Shown one piece after another: positions 10,411 through 22,720 of a stretch of 64,000 bases of DNA. The translations under genes were made by a program, and so were the position numbers. The notes below the pieces were generated by a model. That model saw nothing but the letters and a program-made list of their open reading frames with translations, had not been told where the DNA came from and searched no databases. This stretch comes from Fasciola hepatica (Eukaryota; Platyhelminthes; Trematoda; Plagiorchiida; Fasciolidae): assembly GCA_948099385.1 (NCBI GenBank), contig CANUEZ040000167.1, forward strand, positions 5,865,001 through 5,929,000, read 5' to 3'. The first letter of the stretch is position 1, and each line of letters starts with the position of its first letter.

Positions 10411-11666
10411 ATAATGAACCTAAGCAAGTTAGCCAATCACGGGAAGCTGAGCGTGTGAGTGACCATGATTCGCTCTCGGTCGATAACGCAGCCTATGGGC
10501 AACTTGGGCGAACAGGACGAGTACTCACTCGCCAATGGCTCTGATCGGTATCCGTCACCCAGCCGATTGGTGTTTTCTCCAGACTTAGGCTTGCAAATTA
10601 GGGTCACTGGAATTGCCATTGAAGGCAGTCAGTGGTTAGGACAAAACCAGTGATGAATCCTGTTCTGCCTGCTACACGTAATCGTTACGGTGAGTCATTT
10701 TGTTCACACACTAAGGTAATCAAGTGGATCAACTGTCTATCACCGAAAGAAGGACAAAGGCTTGTGTTCCAGATTCACCGGGCCCTGCCGTGGTAGACCG
10801 CACTACCATTTCAGCTGACCTTAGTTTCAAGCCTTCGGCTTTAGGAATTCCGGTGTGAAGCTGTTGTGAAGTCATAACGGTCAAAAGAATTTGACTGTGA
10901 TGCATTTGCATAGCAGCATAGCGCAAGCCTTTTCACTCGCCGATCCGTGGTCAATGTATGCCTTTATAATTCTGGATTGCCAAGTCTTAACAATAGATGC
11001 CGAGAGTGACGAGGGCGACAGGCTACACCTAATCCACTATCTGAGGGTGTGACATTTGACAGATTTAAGTGAATATAGCCGTGGTTCAATCATCCAAATG
11101 TCTGGCGACCAGAAGTAGATTAGACCAAACGTCCTGCGACCAAATGTCCGGACACGGGGAGAGAGTAGTTAACGTATATTGCAGAAGCGTGCGTGTACCG
11201 TGCACGGGCAATGGTCAAGTGGCCACTGTGTTTGGCAGCAAGAGTTCAAATAAACAATAATGGGAGTTAACCAGATAGGCAAGGTTGAATGTAGCTACGC
11301 GCGCAAAGTTATCTACTTCATCGACCAATTTGACACCTACAGTGAGTTTTCCGCTTAGATCTACCGTGTTCTAATTAGCCAAATCAACACCACCAATCCA
11401 CTACGGGTTAAGTGTGTATATTGTGTTTAGTCTCATGATCGTAAGAGTTTCATTCAAAGGGATTTATCAAGCTGTTATATAGGGATGGATGATAATCAAT
11501 TCACATTCGGTGGTTCTCCCTTTTAACGACGCTAGGATAACTACGCTGAAAAACAATAAAAAGTGTTATGCAGTAGTAGGGATAGTCAGGTTGCTATGGT
11601 TGATCGTTCTCCGACTCTAGACAGTACTAATGGAGGTCTCAGGCAGATAGTATCGGTTTTTTTTAA

Positions 11667-12050
11667 TTATGACTCCTTCGGGCAGTTTCGAAAACCACCC
11701 CAACATTTCACCATAGCATCACAATAACCCGACTTGTTTCGATATTCAAGGGACCAATAAAATGTAGTAGAATTTGCCGAATTGTCCAAGATTCTCCAGT
11801 TCCCCTGATCTGATACATCACCATAGCAAGGAAAGAGCTGCTTCACACTGGTAAGACGAGAGAAAAGACCTTGACAGAATGACGAATTGTCTGTACGGAC
11901 ACCTTTCATCACAACGCCAGAAAGAATTACCGCGCACAAGCCAAATTGGCCGTTTCCGAAAGCAACTAATGAGATCTGTTTTAAAAGGTGCCAAAGCAGT
12001 TGGGGGAATGGACTGAAATTACGAAACATTATTTTAAATCCACGTATCAA
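11667..12050 (-). CDS. 127-codon ORF, unit 2 copy
   Basis: Same ORF as in unit 1, still fully open. One codon differs (Ala to Val in 'LTSAKQ' to 'LTSVKQ'). See the unit 1 copy for composition and possible splice sites. Confidence 0.35.
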   Translation of the reverse strand: MIRGFKIMFRNFSPFPQLLWHLLKQISLVAFGNGQFGLCAVILSGVVMKGVRTDNSSFCQGLFSRLTSVKQLFPCYGDVSDQGNWRILDNSANSTTFYWSLEYRNKSGYCDAMVKCWGGFRNCPKES

Positions 12051-12352
12051 GTTTACTTACCAGCGCTACTGAATTGATCGCTTTATTATATAACACTTCA
12101 CGACATACTCGCAATTCCCGATTAATGATAGGAACAAATATATGGCGTTAGAAAAGCTACAATATCTGATTTATCGTGCGCGAGAGAGAGTACTCATTGG
12201 GGTTATGACATATTCGCCGTCTGTTCTTTTGTCTGTGGCCCTCGATTGGTTTGTCCGTTCGCATTGATATTCACGTCGTTCTCTTGCCCCAACAATCCCC
12301 GTTACAATAGTACTCATTAAGGTCCACATCAAGGATCCTTTGAAAAAACATT

Positions 12353-13880
12353 TTAAATTCTTTCAAGGTATTTTATATGTCTCATAAGGATCATATTTTC
12401 CTGTTTCCAATAACCCTACAAATTCGATTTTTTATATTTTCCGATATATTTAGACGGAATAGGCATTAATAGGATTAACTTATTACCGCATGCAATAAGG
12501 CTGTCGGAAAGCAATCTTGGCCACCGGCTTCATAATCTTTAAACTGGACTAACTCCTTGCAGATTTCCGAGGAATCGACTACATGCTGATATTTATCCGC
12601 CAATAATCTTTGTTTCGCGGCAGCTCTTACTGGCGAGAATTTAGTCAGTGTGCAAGATATAAGGTCTAGGTAATCAGGCCGAAAGCTCGAAGCCCACGTG
12701 GATTTTTCAGTAATTAGCTACTGACAAGTATAAAAGTAGCCCGGTGCGGAATGTAGTTTGGATAGGCTTGGAAAGCCTGAAAAACATTTTTCACAACTTA
12801 AAAACACTGGACCTTTTCACTGACTTATAGCTACACGTGAATGGCCAGCGCAAGCCAAATCTATGCTTGTGACAATCCCCTCAGACAGTCGCTTTGAACA
12901 TGGAAAGGCTGAATAACGTTATAGCTGGCACGAAATGATTCCGTTTACCGTCCGCTCTTTCCAATCATAAGTGTGAATTGCATAAATTTTAGGTTGATTT
13001 TCCCAGGTTATTACCAGGAGCAAATATAGTTCCATGTTGTTGTCCATCAAAAGTAACATGGCTTATTTTCTATAGTACTCGGATGTTTTACTGTGACTGA
13101 CCTGGAATAATTTCTGCAGGTTTGTGTGGCACGCCTTTGGTGGTGGCCTTTTTTCGGTCAACGCACTCCGTTTGCCTTCAAACGGTACAGTTTGTTCGAA
13201 TTCGTTCAATAGTTTTAATCAACAACTCCATCGTGATCTATAATCAATCTCGCGGCTTTTCGCTACTGATCCTAGCTGAAGCACGTGTGGGCACACATAC
13301 AGACACACCCAATCGGTCTCTCAGTTCCAACGGATACCTGCTTGTTACGTGGTCTTTGTGACCGTCAGACCTTTAGGCCGCGGAACACGTAGCCCCATGC
13401 ACTTTACCTGACTTTTTTACCGCCTGCTAGCGGTGGTCTTTTGAGCGTCACATATGGGACTCCACACTACTTTCGTCAGCGGCGAATCTATACTTAGAGG
13501 TTTGAATTCCTGCATAGGCTATTGACACCGGTAGCAGTAGTCAGATTCCGATTTTCTCTGATATCGTGCGAGAAAAAGTGTTCTGTCTACTTGAGTAGAC
13601 GATGAACGACAACGGAATTTACTAATTATAGCTTCAGAAATGCTACAATGAACCACATAATGACTGTCTGAAACTACGGATGGCACTACTGTTGTACTGT
13701 ATTTTATTGTGTTGAGGACTTCAGTAAGTTAACATACTCACATCTCAACCAGAATGATGGAAACCGATTGTTGTTATCTTTCTAACGAGCAAGGGAAAAA
13801 TTCCACAGGAAAAATCTGGCTCACTTACCAAGGTTCATGAAAAGTTCCTTAGTGACCTCCACCTTTTTACCAGAACACAT
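12353..13880 (-). pseudogene. Candidate gene, unit 2 copy, stop in exon 3
   Basis: Same exon layout as unit 1, but a base change converts the Leu codon TTA after 'RWSC' into TGA at 13219-13221, truncating exon 3. If the gene model is right, this copy is inactivated. Confidence 0.33.
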
Positions 13881-13894
13881 GCTAAATGAGGTAC

Positions 13895-14844
13895 TTAATA
13901 GTTCAGACAGATATTTATACGGCCGGCGATAAGCCTAAATGCCGAGCATGTAGGGGGACGTAAAAGGCATGTAGATAACTTGTTGGAGCCAGCACGAATC
14001 TTTATGGTGAAATTTAAAGAGGCAAAGTTGTGGTAATCGCATATCTTGGAGATAAGAAAACCCATACGAATCAAAGAAACACGACCTATAATGTCCAAGC
14101 CACGGTGAAGTAAGATAAAATCTTTTTCTAAATAAACCAGGATGGATCACAGGAGAGTAGTAGAGTCATACTGAACGAATACATTGACATCTTGCCCAGA
14201 ACCAAATTTCCTTATCCTGCGAATTCAAAAAGGTAGCTTGCGTACTTTCCCCACACAATCCGGAATATAGGAAGACCCTGATAAATTTCTGCTGAATAAA
14301 ACGCCAAAGTATTTGAGCGAGTCTGCTTTAGAAAGGAGAACAGCTTTGACGACAGATTGATCATGGGTGTAAATGGGAAGTGAAAGGGGGGAAGTATGCT
14401 CAAACATCTGGAAGTGTTGAGACGGGGTCCAGAAAGTGGAAGAAAAATTCCGAACATTGTATGAATTCTTAGAAAAAGAGTTAGCCTTACGGGTTGGAGA
14501 TATATATTGATGAAGCTGCACGTCTTCGGCGTGTTTAAAAGTTCCACAGATGGTGCAGCGGTCAAGTCGCTGATACTTTTGGTGAAGAGACAGAAGGAAA
14601 GAATGGCACCCTGAAGAAAATCCGAGTTGTTCTCGGAGGGATTCGATTTGCTTGTACCAACTTTGTTACGTTGCGTTTTATTGGAGCAGTGGACTTTCAA
14701 GCTCGATAGCAATGAAGTGAAACAACCAAAAGATTCCAACTTTTCTTGACCCAAAGAACGAGGAACGGAATAAAAAGCGAAGTAGAAGTTGCGGAAAATA
14801 CATTGAACAGATTTCATGGAACTATTCAAGTTCTTTGTAGTCAA
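13895..14844 (-). pseudogene. Non-LTR RT remnant, unit 2
   Basis: Same arrangement as unit 1, with a 210-codon ORF (14212-14844) out of frame at box C. Extra changes near box C ('TPKTCSF' in the ORF frame) further degrade the metal-binding motif. Confidence 0.7.
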
Positions 14845-16100
14845 ATAATGAACCTAAGCAAGTTAGCCAATCACGGGAAGCTGAGCGTGTGAGTGACCAT
14901 GATTCGCTCTCGGTCGATAACGCAGCCTATGGGCAACTTGGGCGAACAGGACGAGTACTCACTCGCCAATGGCTCTGATCGGTATCCGTCACCCAGCCGA
15001 TTGGTGTTTTCTCCAGACTTAGGCTTGCAAATTAGGGTCACTGGAATTGCCATTGAAGGCAGTCAGTGGTTAGGACAAAACCAGTGATGAATCCTGTTCT
15101 GCCTGCTACACGTAATCGTTACGGTGAGTCATTTTGTTCACACACTAAGGTAATCAAGTGGATCAACTGTCTATCACCGAAAGAAGGACAAAGGCTTGTG
15201 TTCCAGATTCACCGGGCCCTGCCGTGGTAGACCGCACTACCATTTCAGCTGACCTTAGTTTCAAGCCTTCGGCTTTAGGAATTCCGGTGTGAAGCTGTTG
15301 TGAAGTCATAACGGTCAAAAGAATTTGACTGTGATGCATTTGCATAGCAGCATAGCGCAAGCCTTTTCACTCGCCGATCCGTGGTCAATGTATGCCTTTA
15401 TAATTCTGGATTGCCAAGTCTTAACAATAGATGCCGAGAGTGACGAGGGCGACGGGCTACACCTAATCCACTATCAGAGGGTGTGACATTTGACAGATTT
15501 AAGTGAATATAGCCGTGGTTCAATCATCCAAATGTCTGGCGACCAGAAGTAGATTAAACCAAACGTCCTGCGACCAAATGTCCGGACACGGGGAGAGAGT
15601 AGTTAACGTATATTGCAGAAGCGTGCGTGTACCGTGCACGGGCAATGGTCAAGTGGCCACCGTGTTTGGCAGCAAGAGTTCAAATAAACAATAATGGGAG
15701 TTAACCAGATAGGCAAGGTTGAATGTAGCTACGCGCGCAAAGTTATCTACTTCATCGACCAATTTGACACCTACAGTGAGTTTTCCGCTTAGATCTACCG
15801 TGTTCTAATTAGCCAAATCAACACCACCAATCCACTACGGGTTAAGTGTGTATATTGTGTTTAGTCTCATGATCGTAAGAGTTTCATTCAAAGGGATTTA
15901 TCAAGCTGTTATATAGGGATGGATGATAATCAATTCACATTCGGTGGTTCTCCCTTTTAACGACGCTAGGATAACTACGCTGAAAAACAATAAAAAGTGT
16001 TATGCAGTAGTAGGGATAGTCAGGTTGCTATGGTTGATCGTTCTCCGACTCTAGACAGTACTAATGGAGGTCTCAGGCAGATAGTATCGGTTTTTTTTAA

Positions 16101-16484
16101 TTATGACTCCTTCGGGCAGTTTCGAAAACCACCCCAACATTTCACCATAACATCACAATAACCCGACTTGTTTCGATATTCAAGGGACCAATAAAATGTA
16201 GTAGAATTTGCCGAATTGTCCAAGATTCTCCAGTTCCCCTGATCTGATACATCACCATAGCAAGGAAAGAGCTGCTTCACACTGGTAAGACGAGAGAAAA
16301 GACCTTGACAGAATGACGAATTGTCTGTACGGACACCTTTCATCACAACGCCAGAAAGAATTACCGCGCACAAGCCAAATTGGCCGTTTCCGAAAGCAAC
16401 TAATGAGATCTGTTTTAAAAGGTGCCAAAGCAGTTGGGGGAATGGACTGAAATTACGAAACATTATTTTAAATCCACGTATCAA
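16101..16484 (-). CDS. 127-codon ORF, unit 3 copy
   Basis: Same ORF, open throughout. It shares the Val of unit 2 and has a second Ala to Val change ('YCDA' to 'YCDV'). Both differences among the three copies change an amino acid and neither breaks the frame, which is too little data to infer selection. Confidence 0.35.
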   Translation of the reverse strand: MIRGFKIMFRNFSPFPQLLWHLLKQISLVAFGNGQFGLCAVILSGVVMKGVRTDNSSFCQGLFSRLTSVKQLFPCYGDVSDQGNWRILDNSANSTTFYWSLEYRNKSGYCDVMVKCWGGFRNCPKES

Positions 16485-16786
16485 GTTTACTTACCAGCGC
16501 TACTGAATTGATCGCTTTATTATATAACACTTCACGACATACTCGCAATTCCCGATTAATGATAGGAACAAATATATGGCGTTAGAAAAGCTACAATATC
16601 TGATTTATCGTGCGCGAGAGAGAGTACTCATTGGGGTTATGACATATTCGCCGTCTGTTCTTTTGTCTGTGGCCCTCGATTGGTTTGTCCGTTCGCATTG
16701 ATATTCACGTCGTTCTCTTGCCCCAACAATCCCCGTTACAATAGTACTCATTAAGGTCCACATCAAGGATCCTTTGAAAAAACATT

Positions 16787-18314
16787 TTAAATTCTTTCAA
16801 GGTATTTTATATGTCTCATAAGGATCATATTTTCCTGTTTCCAATAACCCTACAAATTCGATTTTTTATATTTTCCGATATATTTAGACGGAATAGGCAT
16901 TAATAGGATTAACTTATTACCGCATGCAATAAGGCTGTCGGAAAGCAATCTTGGCCACCGGCTTCATAATCTTTAAACTGGACTAACTCCTTGCAGATTT
17001 CCGAGGAATCGACTACATGCTGATATTTATCCGCCAATAATCTTTGTTTCGCGGCAGCTCTTACTGGCGAGAATTTAGTCAGTGTGCAAGATATAAGGTC
17101 TAGGTAATCAGGCCGAAAGCTCGAAGCCCACGTGGATTTTTCAGTAATTAGCTACTGACAAGTATAAAAGTAGCCCGGTGCGGAATGTAGTTTGGATAGG
17201 CTTGGAAAGCCTGAAAAACATTTTTCACGACTTAAAAACACTGGACCTTTTCACTGACTTATAGCTACACGTGGATGGCCAGCGCAAGCCAAATCTATGC
17301 TTGTGACAATCCCCTCAGACAGTCGCTTTGAACATGGAAAGGCTGAATAACGTTATAGCTGGCACGAAATGATTCCGTTTACCGTCCGCTCTTTCCAATC
17401 ATAAGTGTGAATTGCATAAATTTTAGGTTGATTTTCCCAGGTTATTACCAGGAGCAAATATAGTTCCATGTTGTTGTCCATCAAAAGTAACATGGCTTAT
17501 TTTCTATAGTACTCGGATGTTTTACTGTGACTGACCTGGAATAATTTCTGCAGGTTTGTGTGGCACGCCTTTGGTGGTGGCCTTTTTTCGGTCAACGCAC
17601 TCCGTTTGCCTTCAAACGGTACAGTTTGTTCGAATTCGTTCAATAGTTTTAATCAACAACTCCATCGTGATCTATAATCAATCTCGCGGCTTTTCGCTAC
17701 TGATCCTAGCTGAAGCACGTGTGGGCACACATACAGACACACCCAATCGGTCTCTCGGTTCCAACGGATACCTGCTTGTTACGTGGTCTTTGTGACCGTC
17801 AGACCTTTAGGCCGCGGAACACGTAGCCCCATGCACTTTACCTGACTTTTTTACCGCCTGCTAGCGGTGGTCTTTTGAGCGTCACATATGGGACTCCACA
17901 CTACTTTCGTCAGCGGCGAATCTATACTTAGAGGTTTGAATTCCTGCATAGGCTATTGACACCGGTAGCAGTAGTCAGATTCCGATTTTCTCTGATATCG
18001 TGCGAGAAAAAGTGTTCTGTCTACTTGAGTAGACGATGAACGACAACGGAATTTACTAATTATAGCTTCAGAAATGCTACAATGAACCACATAATGACTG
18101 TCTGAAACTACGGATGGCACTACTGTTGTACTGTATTTTATTGTGTTGAGGACTTCAGTAAGTTAACATACTCACATCTCAACCAGAATGATGGAAACCG
18201 ATTGTTGTTATCTTTCTAACGAGCAAGGGAAAAATTCCACAGGAAAAATCTGGCTCACTTACCAAGGTTCATGAAAAGTTCCTTAGTGACCTCCACCTTT
18301 TTACCAGAACACAT
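16787..18314 (-). pseudogene. Candidate gene, unit 3 copy, stop in exon 3
   Basis: Carries the same TTA to TGA change as unit 2, at 17653-17655, consistent with units 2 and 3 sharing a recent ancestor. The other splice signals are unchanged. Confidence 0.33.
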
Positions 18315-18328
18315 GCTAAATGAGGTAC

Positions 18329-19298
18329 TTAATAGTTCAGACAGATATTTATACGGCCGGCGATAAGCCTAAATGCCGAGCATGTAGGGGGACGTAAAAG
18401 GCATGTAGATAACTTGTTGGAGCCAGCACGAATCTTTATGGTGAAATTTAAAGAGGCAAAGTTGTGGTAATCGCATATCTTGGAGATAAGAAAACCCATA
18501 CGAATCAAAGAAACACGACCTATAATGTCCAAGCCACGGTGAAGTAAGATAAAATCTTTTTCTAAATAAACCAGGATGGATCACAGGAGAGTAGTAGAGT
18601 CATACTGAACGAATACATTGATTGACAAAAGAAAAAATAACATCTTGCCCAGAACCAAATTTCCTTATCCTGCGAATTCAAAAAGGTAGCTTGCGTACTT
18701 TCTCCACACAATCCGGAATATAGGAAGACCCTGATAAATTTCTGCTGAATAAAACGCCAAAGTATTTGAGCGAGTCTGCTTTAGAAAGGAGAACAGCTTT
18801 GACGACAGATTGATCATGGGTGTAAATGGGAAGTGAAAGGGGGGAAGTATGCTCAAACATCTGGAAGTGTTGAGACGGGGTCCAGAAAGTGGAAGAAAAA
18901 TTCCGAATATTGTATAAATTCTTAGAAAAAGAGTTAGCCTTACGGGTTGGAGATATATATCGATAAAGCTCCACGTCATCGGCGTGTTTAAAAAGTCCCA
19001 CAGATGGTGCAGCGGTCAAGTCGCTGATACTTTTGGTGAAGAGACAGAAGGAAAGAATGGCACCCTGAAGAAAATCCGAGTTGTTCTCGGAGGGATTCGA
19101 TTTGCTTGTACCAACTTTGTTACGTTGCGTTTTATTGGAGCAGTGGACTTTCAAGCTCGATAGCAATGAAGTGAAACAACCAAAAGATTCCAACTTTTCT
19201 TGACCCAAAGAACGAGGAACGGAATAAAAAGCGAAGTAGAAGTTGCGGAAAATACATTGAACAGATTTCATGGAACTATTCAAGTTCTTTGTAGTCAA
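18329..19298 (-). pseudogene. Non-LTR RT remnant, unit 3, frame reopened
   Basis: A single 206-codon ORF (18678-19298) runs from block A through 'LFKHADDVELYRY' (box C at 18975-18986) to 'VEKVRKLPF'. A one-base length difference near 18990 puts box C in frame, unlike the other copies. Block A still has Asn in place of the catalytic Asp ('CIFRNF'), so it should be inactive. The head at 19321-20343 continues it upstream. Confidence 0.7.
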
Positions 19299-19320
19299 AT
19301 AATGAACCTAAGCAAGTTAG

Positions 19321-20343
19321 TCCAGAGTGCATCCATCGGACTTGTGCGCAACCTAATGGGGGTCATTTAGAACAACAAATGTGGAATGCAATCCACTTAG
19401 GATAGAGCGCTCGGCCAACTTGAGCTCAGAAGAAGTGACGGCGATGAGACGAAAAAGTTCTGACAAAATTTTGAAAGTAGAATGTTTGGGAATATGTGCT
19501 GCAGTCACTGGTTTCCAGGAGGCAAGAATAGAATCGGTATCGACGGAATTAAACTGATGAGGGAAGTCGAAATTCCGGATAGTAGTCTTGGTCCAGATCT
19601 GTGAACAGTGGAGGACAAACCATCTAGGCCCACAACAGAGGCTGATTTTGAGGTTGGAAGAAACCTGGAGAATTCTTCGGAGGAAAACAGCTCGTTATCT
19701 GAGGGAGCTGAAGGAAAACATAATGATCGGGAATCCGATGAAGGATGACCAAAGGCGGCTTTCAGGCTGTCGGCATCTACGTCGTAGCTTTTTTGACCGG
19801 AACCGTTGTCCGCATAGAAATTGGAATCCGTGCCAGAGAAGTATACTATTGGTGGTACAGAAGGACTGGTGGACAGGTATCGTATTCAGCGGCTGTATCT
19901 CTTGTTTGATCAGGATGGAGTGTCGCTTCACAGAGGTCTGGTCGTGTAGTTTATATGCACGTTATTTTTGCTTTCTCAGAGATTTCAGCGACGGAGAAGC
20001 TGTTCTTCCGTTGGCAAAGAATACAGTCTCCACAGAACACCACAAATCAAATACCGCTGTAGGTGTCTTCGTAAATCCGTCTGGCGGACAAAGAAAGCAA
20101 TCAAAGATAATCACGGAGAAACAACGGGGAAGGGTTATTTTACCAAGAGCAGTGTTGACAGGTGAAAATTTTCTAGAGGCTTCCCTAATTTGTTTTATCC
20201 CGACGGGAATCTGAGTAAATTTCGGATCTGACGGTGTACAGGATTGTGGTCCAGTAGTTAAGTGACTCGTAGGTAAACGAACCCTGGGACCCAAGGCAGA
20301 GAACACAAGCTGGCTTTACGGTGCCTATCTTCGGACAAATCAT
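19321..20343 (-). pseudogene. Non-LTR RT head, right copy
   Basis: Inverted and nearly identical to 870-1893. On the minus strand it contains the region leading into the RT domain ('VVGLDGLSS', 'ASWKPVTAAHIPK' blocks) with the same frame disruptions. It joins the unit 3 RT remnant without a break, so together they are one truncated, decayed element. A plus-strand ORF of 208 codons (19588-20214) is antisense to it and lacks recognisable features. Confidence 0.6.
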
Positions 20344-21160
20344 CAAACAATAAGGTACCGCAAACGGACTACAGAAGCAAGACAGTCAAAATAGCTCAAA
20401 AATGCCCAGGTTAAAATGGACTGGTAAAAGCCCGAAGCGACGATACCGCAGCAGGTCAAATGATTTACAAAAGGGTCCTTATCTAGGGGGATATTTCGAT
20501 CAATCAACAGCCGGGAGAGAAGGAATAGCCTAAGGGAACGCATTCACGAGAGTCGTGGAGGACTAACGAAATAGCGTGACTATGAGAAAGTGGTACGATA
20601 ATGATGGGATGGCCGAAGTTCACTCATTCACACGGATAAGGCGGACATAGGGAGGAAGATTACTGCGTCCAAACATTTGGACCTTGTCTGGTAACGCAGG
20701 AATTAATGACGTAATAACAGAACGGGTCAAGGATGCCAGTGGCTCATGGCCCAGAGATTCCAAAACGGGGGAGAAAGGTTACGTAACTGATAAAATCCGC
20801 TTAGAATCCGAGTTCAATACGAAAACATAAGATCAATGATTAGACCAATGACAACCAAGGTCAATCGACACCTGTCATAGCAACAAGGCTAAAATGGCCG
20901 GACGCAATGGGACTGAACAAACAATTATCACGCCAATGTGGAGGTCAAGAGGGGTGGTCGGCGTGGCAACTGGTGGTCAGAGTGCATGGAAGACAAAGGA
21001 ACTGTTTGGCAAATACGAGATAGAATTATGATGGAAAACTTGGGATCTGGGCTAAACCAATTTAACGGAGTTTGTCAACATGGCTGGCTGAATTTCCCTG
21101 TCCATTTTCAATGAAACTTTACAAACTGTGTTGAGAGCTCGGTCAATCGTTGAAACTTAA
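20225..21160 (-). repeat. Dispersed block shared with 32575-33400
   Basis: Long co-linear similarity by eye to 32575-33400, for example the stretches around 'tgtacaggatt', 'gcagagaacac', 'acggataag.cagacat' and 'aatttaacg.agtt'. Both lie upstream of or next to retrotransposon pieces on the minus strand. It may be the decayed linker between endonuclease and RT, or untranslated sequence. No clear protein reading was found. Confidence 0.6.
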
Positions 21161-21171
21161 GCTTACAGTTG

Positions 21172-21475
21172 TCAGCGGAAAACTTCGGGATGGTTGATGA
21201 TAATTCTGTCTAAAACAGAATCTCCCCTAGCTGGGATAAGACAGAGGTAGCTTAAACCGAGAGCAAGTGAGGAGTACTTGGGCGCATGATTAAAATCTCC
21301 GACAACGGAGTGTAAATAGCCAGACAGTAATGGAATCGTAGTGGATATGAAGCGTCCAAGAACAAGTTGATATCCCTCTGGGAGCAAAAAGAAGCTGTGA
21401 ACTGATTACTGATCACAGTGTCTCGAAAAAGTGCGAATTTAGGATAACACTTAGCAACCACGAGATGGAAACCTT
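21172..21475 (-). pseudogene. Non-LTR endonuclease (EEP fold) fragment
   Basis: Minus-strand reading contains 'VVGDFNHAPK', the conserved GDFN metal-site block of the apurinic-like endonuclease of non-LTR retrotransposons. About 16 residues later comes 'RGDSVLDRIIINHP', which matches the T-R-G-x-x-x-LD-L/I block. The neighbouring frame upstream (21252-21461) continues the domain, so at least one frameshift is present. With the RT head at 19321-20343 it suggests a near full-length 5' part of the element amplified in the tandem units. Confidence 0.6.
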
Positions 21476-21479
21476 TGCA

Positions 21480-22570
21480 AGAAAAAGGGAAGATATCTTC
21501 AGACTTCTAGCAATCGCAATCGATGTAAGTTGCTACAGTACCACCTGTCGGCCTCTTGCATTGTTTTTCTGTTGTTGACGAAAGCACTCAAAGTTCTCAA
21601 AGCGAAAGAACTGGTCAATAGTATTTTCACTAAAAAAGATTCGTGGACGAAATCTGTTCTAAACTGTCCCACCATCTCTAGCGAGAAGACTATTCTGCCT
21701 TCGAATCATCTCGGTTTATTGGTAAAACAATGAATATATGGGTTGCTGGTCCATCTACCCGGCTGTTGCACACAACGTGTTGTTCCGACCAGTGGGCGAC
21801 CGCGTCTTGAGGCGTAAACACCGCTGACGGGATTCATCTCTCACTCCATCAATCCACGCCACCGATCGGCTATCCTGTCGCCCTTGGTTTCGTGGACTCA
21901 CGACTTATGTTCGTTACGGCACATGTGCTGACCGTTAACGTGACTTGAGTGTCTACCAAGGACGAGTCAACACGTACCCTTACACGGTCCACACAGGTGT
22001 TCGTGTTAATCCGATAGCTTAGAACGTTGGCTAGAAACGGCATCTTATCTAATGATGACCGGATGTTGGTACTGACCAAAGCGGGAACAGACAGCTTCTA
22101 TGGGGTTGTGACTAAGGGTAGTCTACCAGTCAGCCCGCTCGCGTTTTCTAACCCAGGTTGACGTTGACCAACTTGCATAAACTTGAGTTCTGAATGATGA
22201 AACGGAATATGTAGTGTCTCTAATCCTAGTGAAAGTTTCCTTCGAGTAGCGAAATCTGGGTGACATGTGATGGTGATGATAGTGTCAAATCAACAGTGAT
22301 CCACTTCGTAGCGAACTGCAGCGTAGTCATTTGTGGGGCGCGTCTCCTGTGATTTGTCCATCAATGTGGACTGGCTCATTGTGAATGAGCCGGTCATGTT
22401 GGCCGATTTTACAGAGCCTTGTATGGAATATCCCAGTCAAATCGCGACTTATGTAATAGTTACCCAGTTGTATGTCATTCATTAGCACGATATGCATCGC
22501 CAAATTGCTTACAGTTCAATTTTGTATATTCACACTGGTTTCCTGAGTGAGAGACATCAGTGGTTCAGAC
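21480..22570. other. Unassigned sequence
   Basis: Only short unrelated ORFs occur here. I saw no family similarity and no repeat match elsewhere in the window. Confidence 0.4.
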
Positions 22571-22720
22571 TCAGTTAGAATAACCATTAACGGCCCATTG
22601 ATTTCGGGGGTTCTGGTTGCTACTTTTCATCGGCAACCTTACCCGGAAATAAAAAAAAATCGCCAGGATTAAAAGTAGGGAGAGAACTACAAATAACTGT
22701 ATCAATTCGGTAAGCAAAGT
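22570..22720 (+). repeat. Dispersed repeat, copy related to 24320-24480
   Basis: Diverged direct similarity to 24320-24480. Shared landmarks are 'attgatt', 'gtcaggatt/gccaggatt.aaagt' and a following A-rich stretch. No coding capacity. Confidence 0.35.

Larger units (their letters stand above)
5981..10432 (-). repeat. Tandem unit 1 (4452 bp)
   Basis: The unit starts at 'ccaatcacgg' and ends at 'agcaagttag', as do units 2 and 3. Reading on the minus strand it holds an RT remnant (9442-10410), the candidate exon chain (7900-9427) and the 127-codon ORF (7214-7597). The last 1.2 kb (5981-7200) has no recognisable product. A 16-bp palindrome 'gtctacttgagtagac' lies near 9131 and is shared by all copies. 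Confidence 0.92.
10433..14866 (-). repeat. Tandem unit 2 (4434 bp)
   Basis: Near-identical to unit 1. The main difference is a loss of about 19 bp near 14187, where the 'gattgacaaaagg' stretch of units 1 and 3 is missing. It shares several single-base states with unit 3 against unit 1 (near 12413, 13219, 13710 and 14045), so units 2 and 3 are sisters. Confidence 0.92.
14867..19320 (-). repeat. Tandem unit 3 (4454 bp)
   Basis: Near-identical to units 1 and 2. It is the only unit whose right end continues into the RT head (19321-20343) instead of another unit, so it preserves the ancestral boundary of the retrotransposon. Private changes include one extra base near 18990 that restores the RT reading frame across box C. 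Confidence 0.92.

Noticed and set aside
5981..19320. CRISPR-like or satellite repeat array
   Set aside because: The repeats are 4.4-kb units with no spacers. This is a segmental tandem duplication in eukaryotic DNA.
870..20343. LTR retrotransposon or viral long inverted repeat
   Set aside because: There are no protease, integrase or capsid readings and no TG..CA termini. The coding remnants are non-LTR reverse transcriptase.
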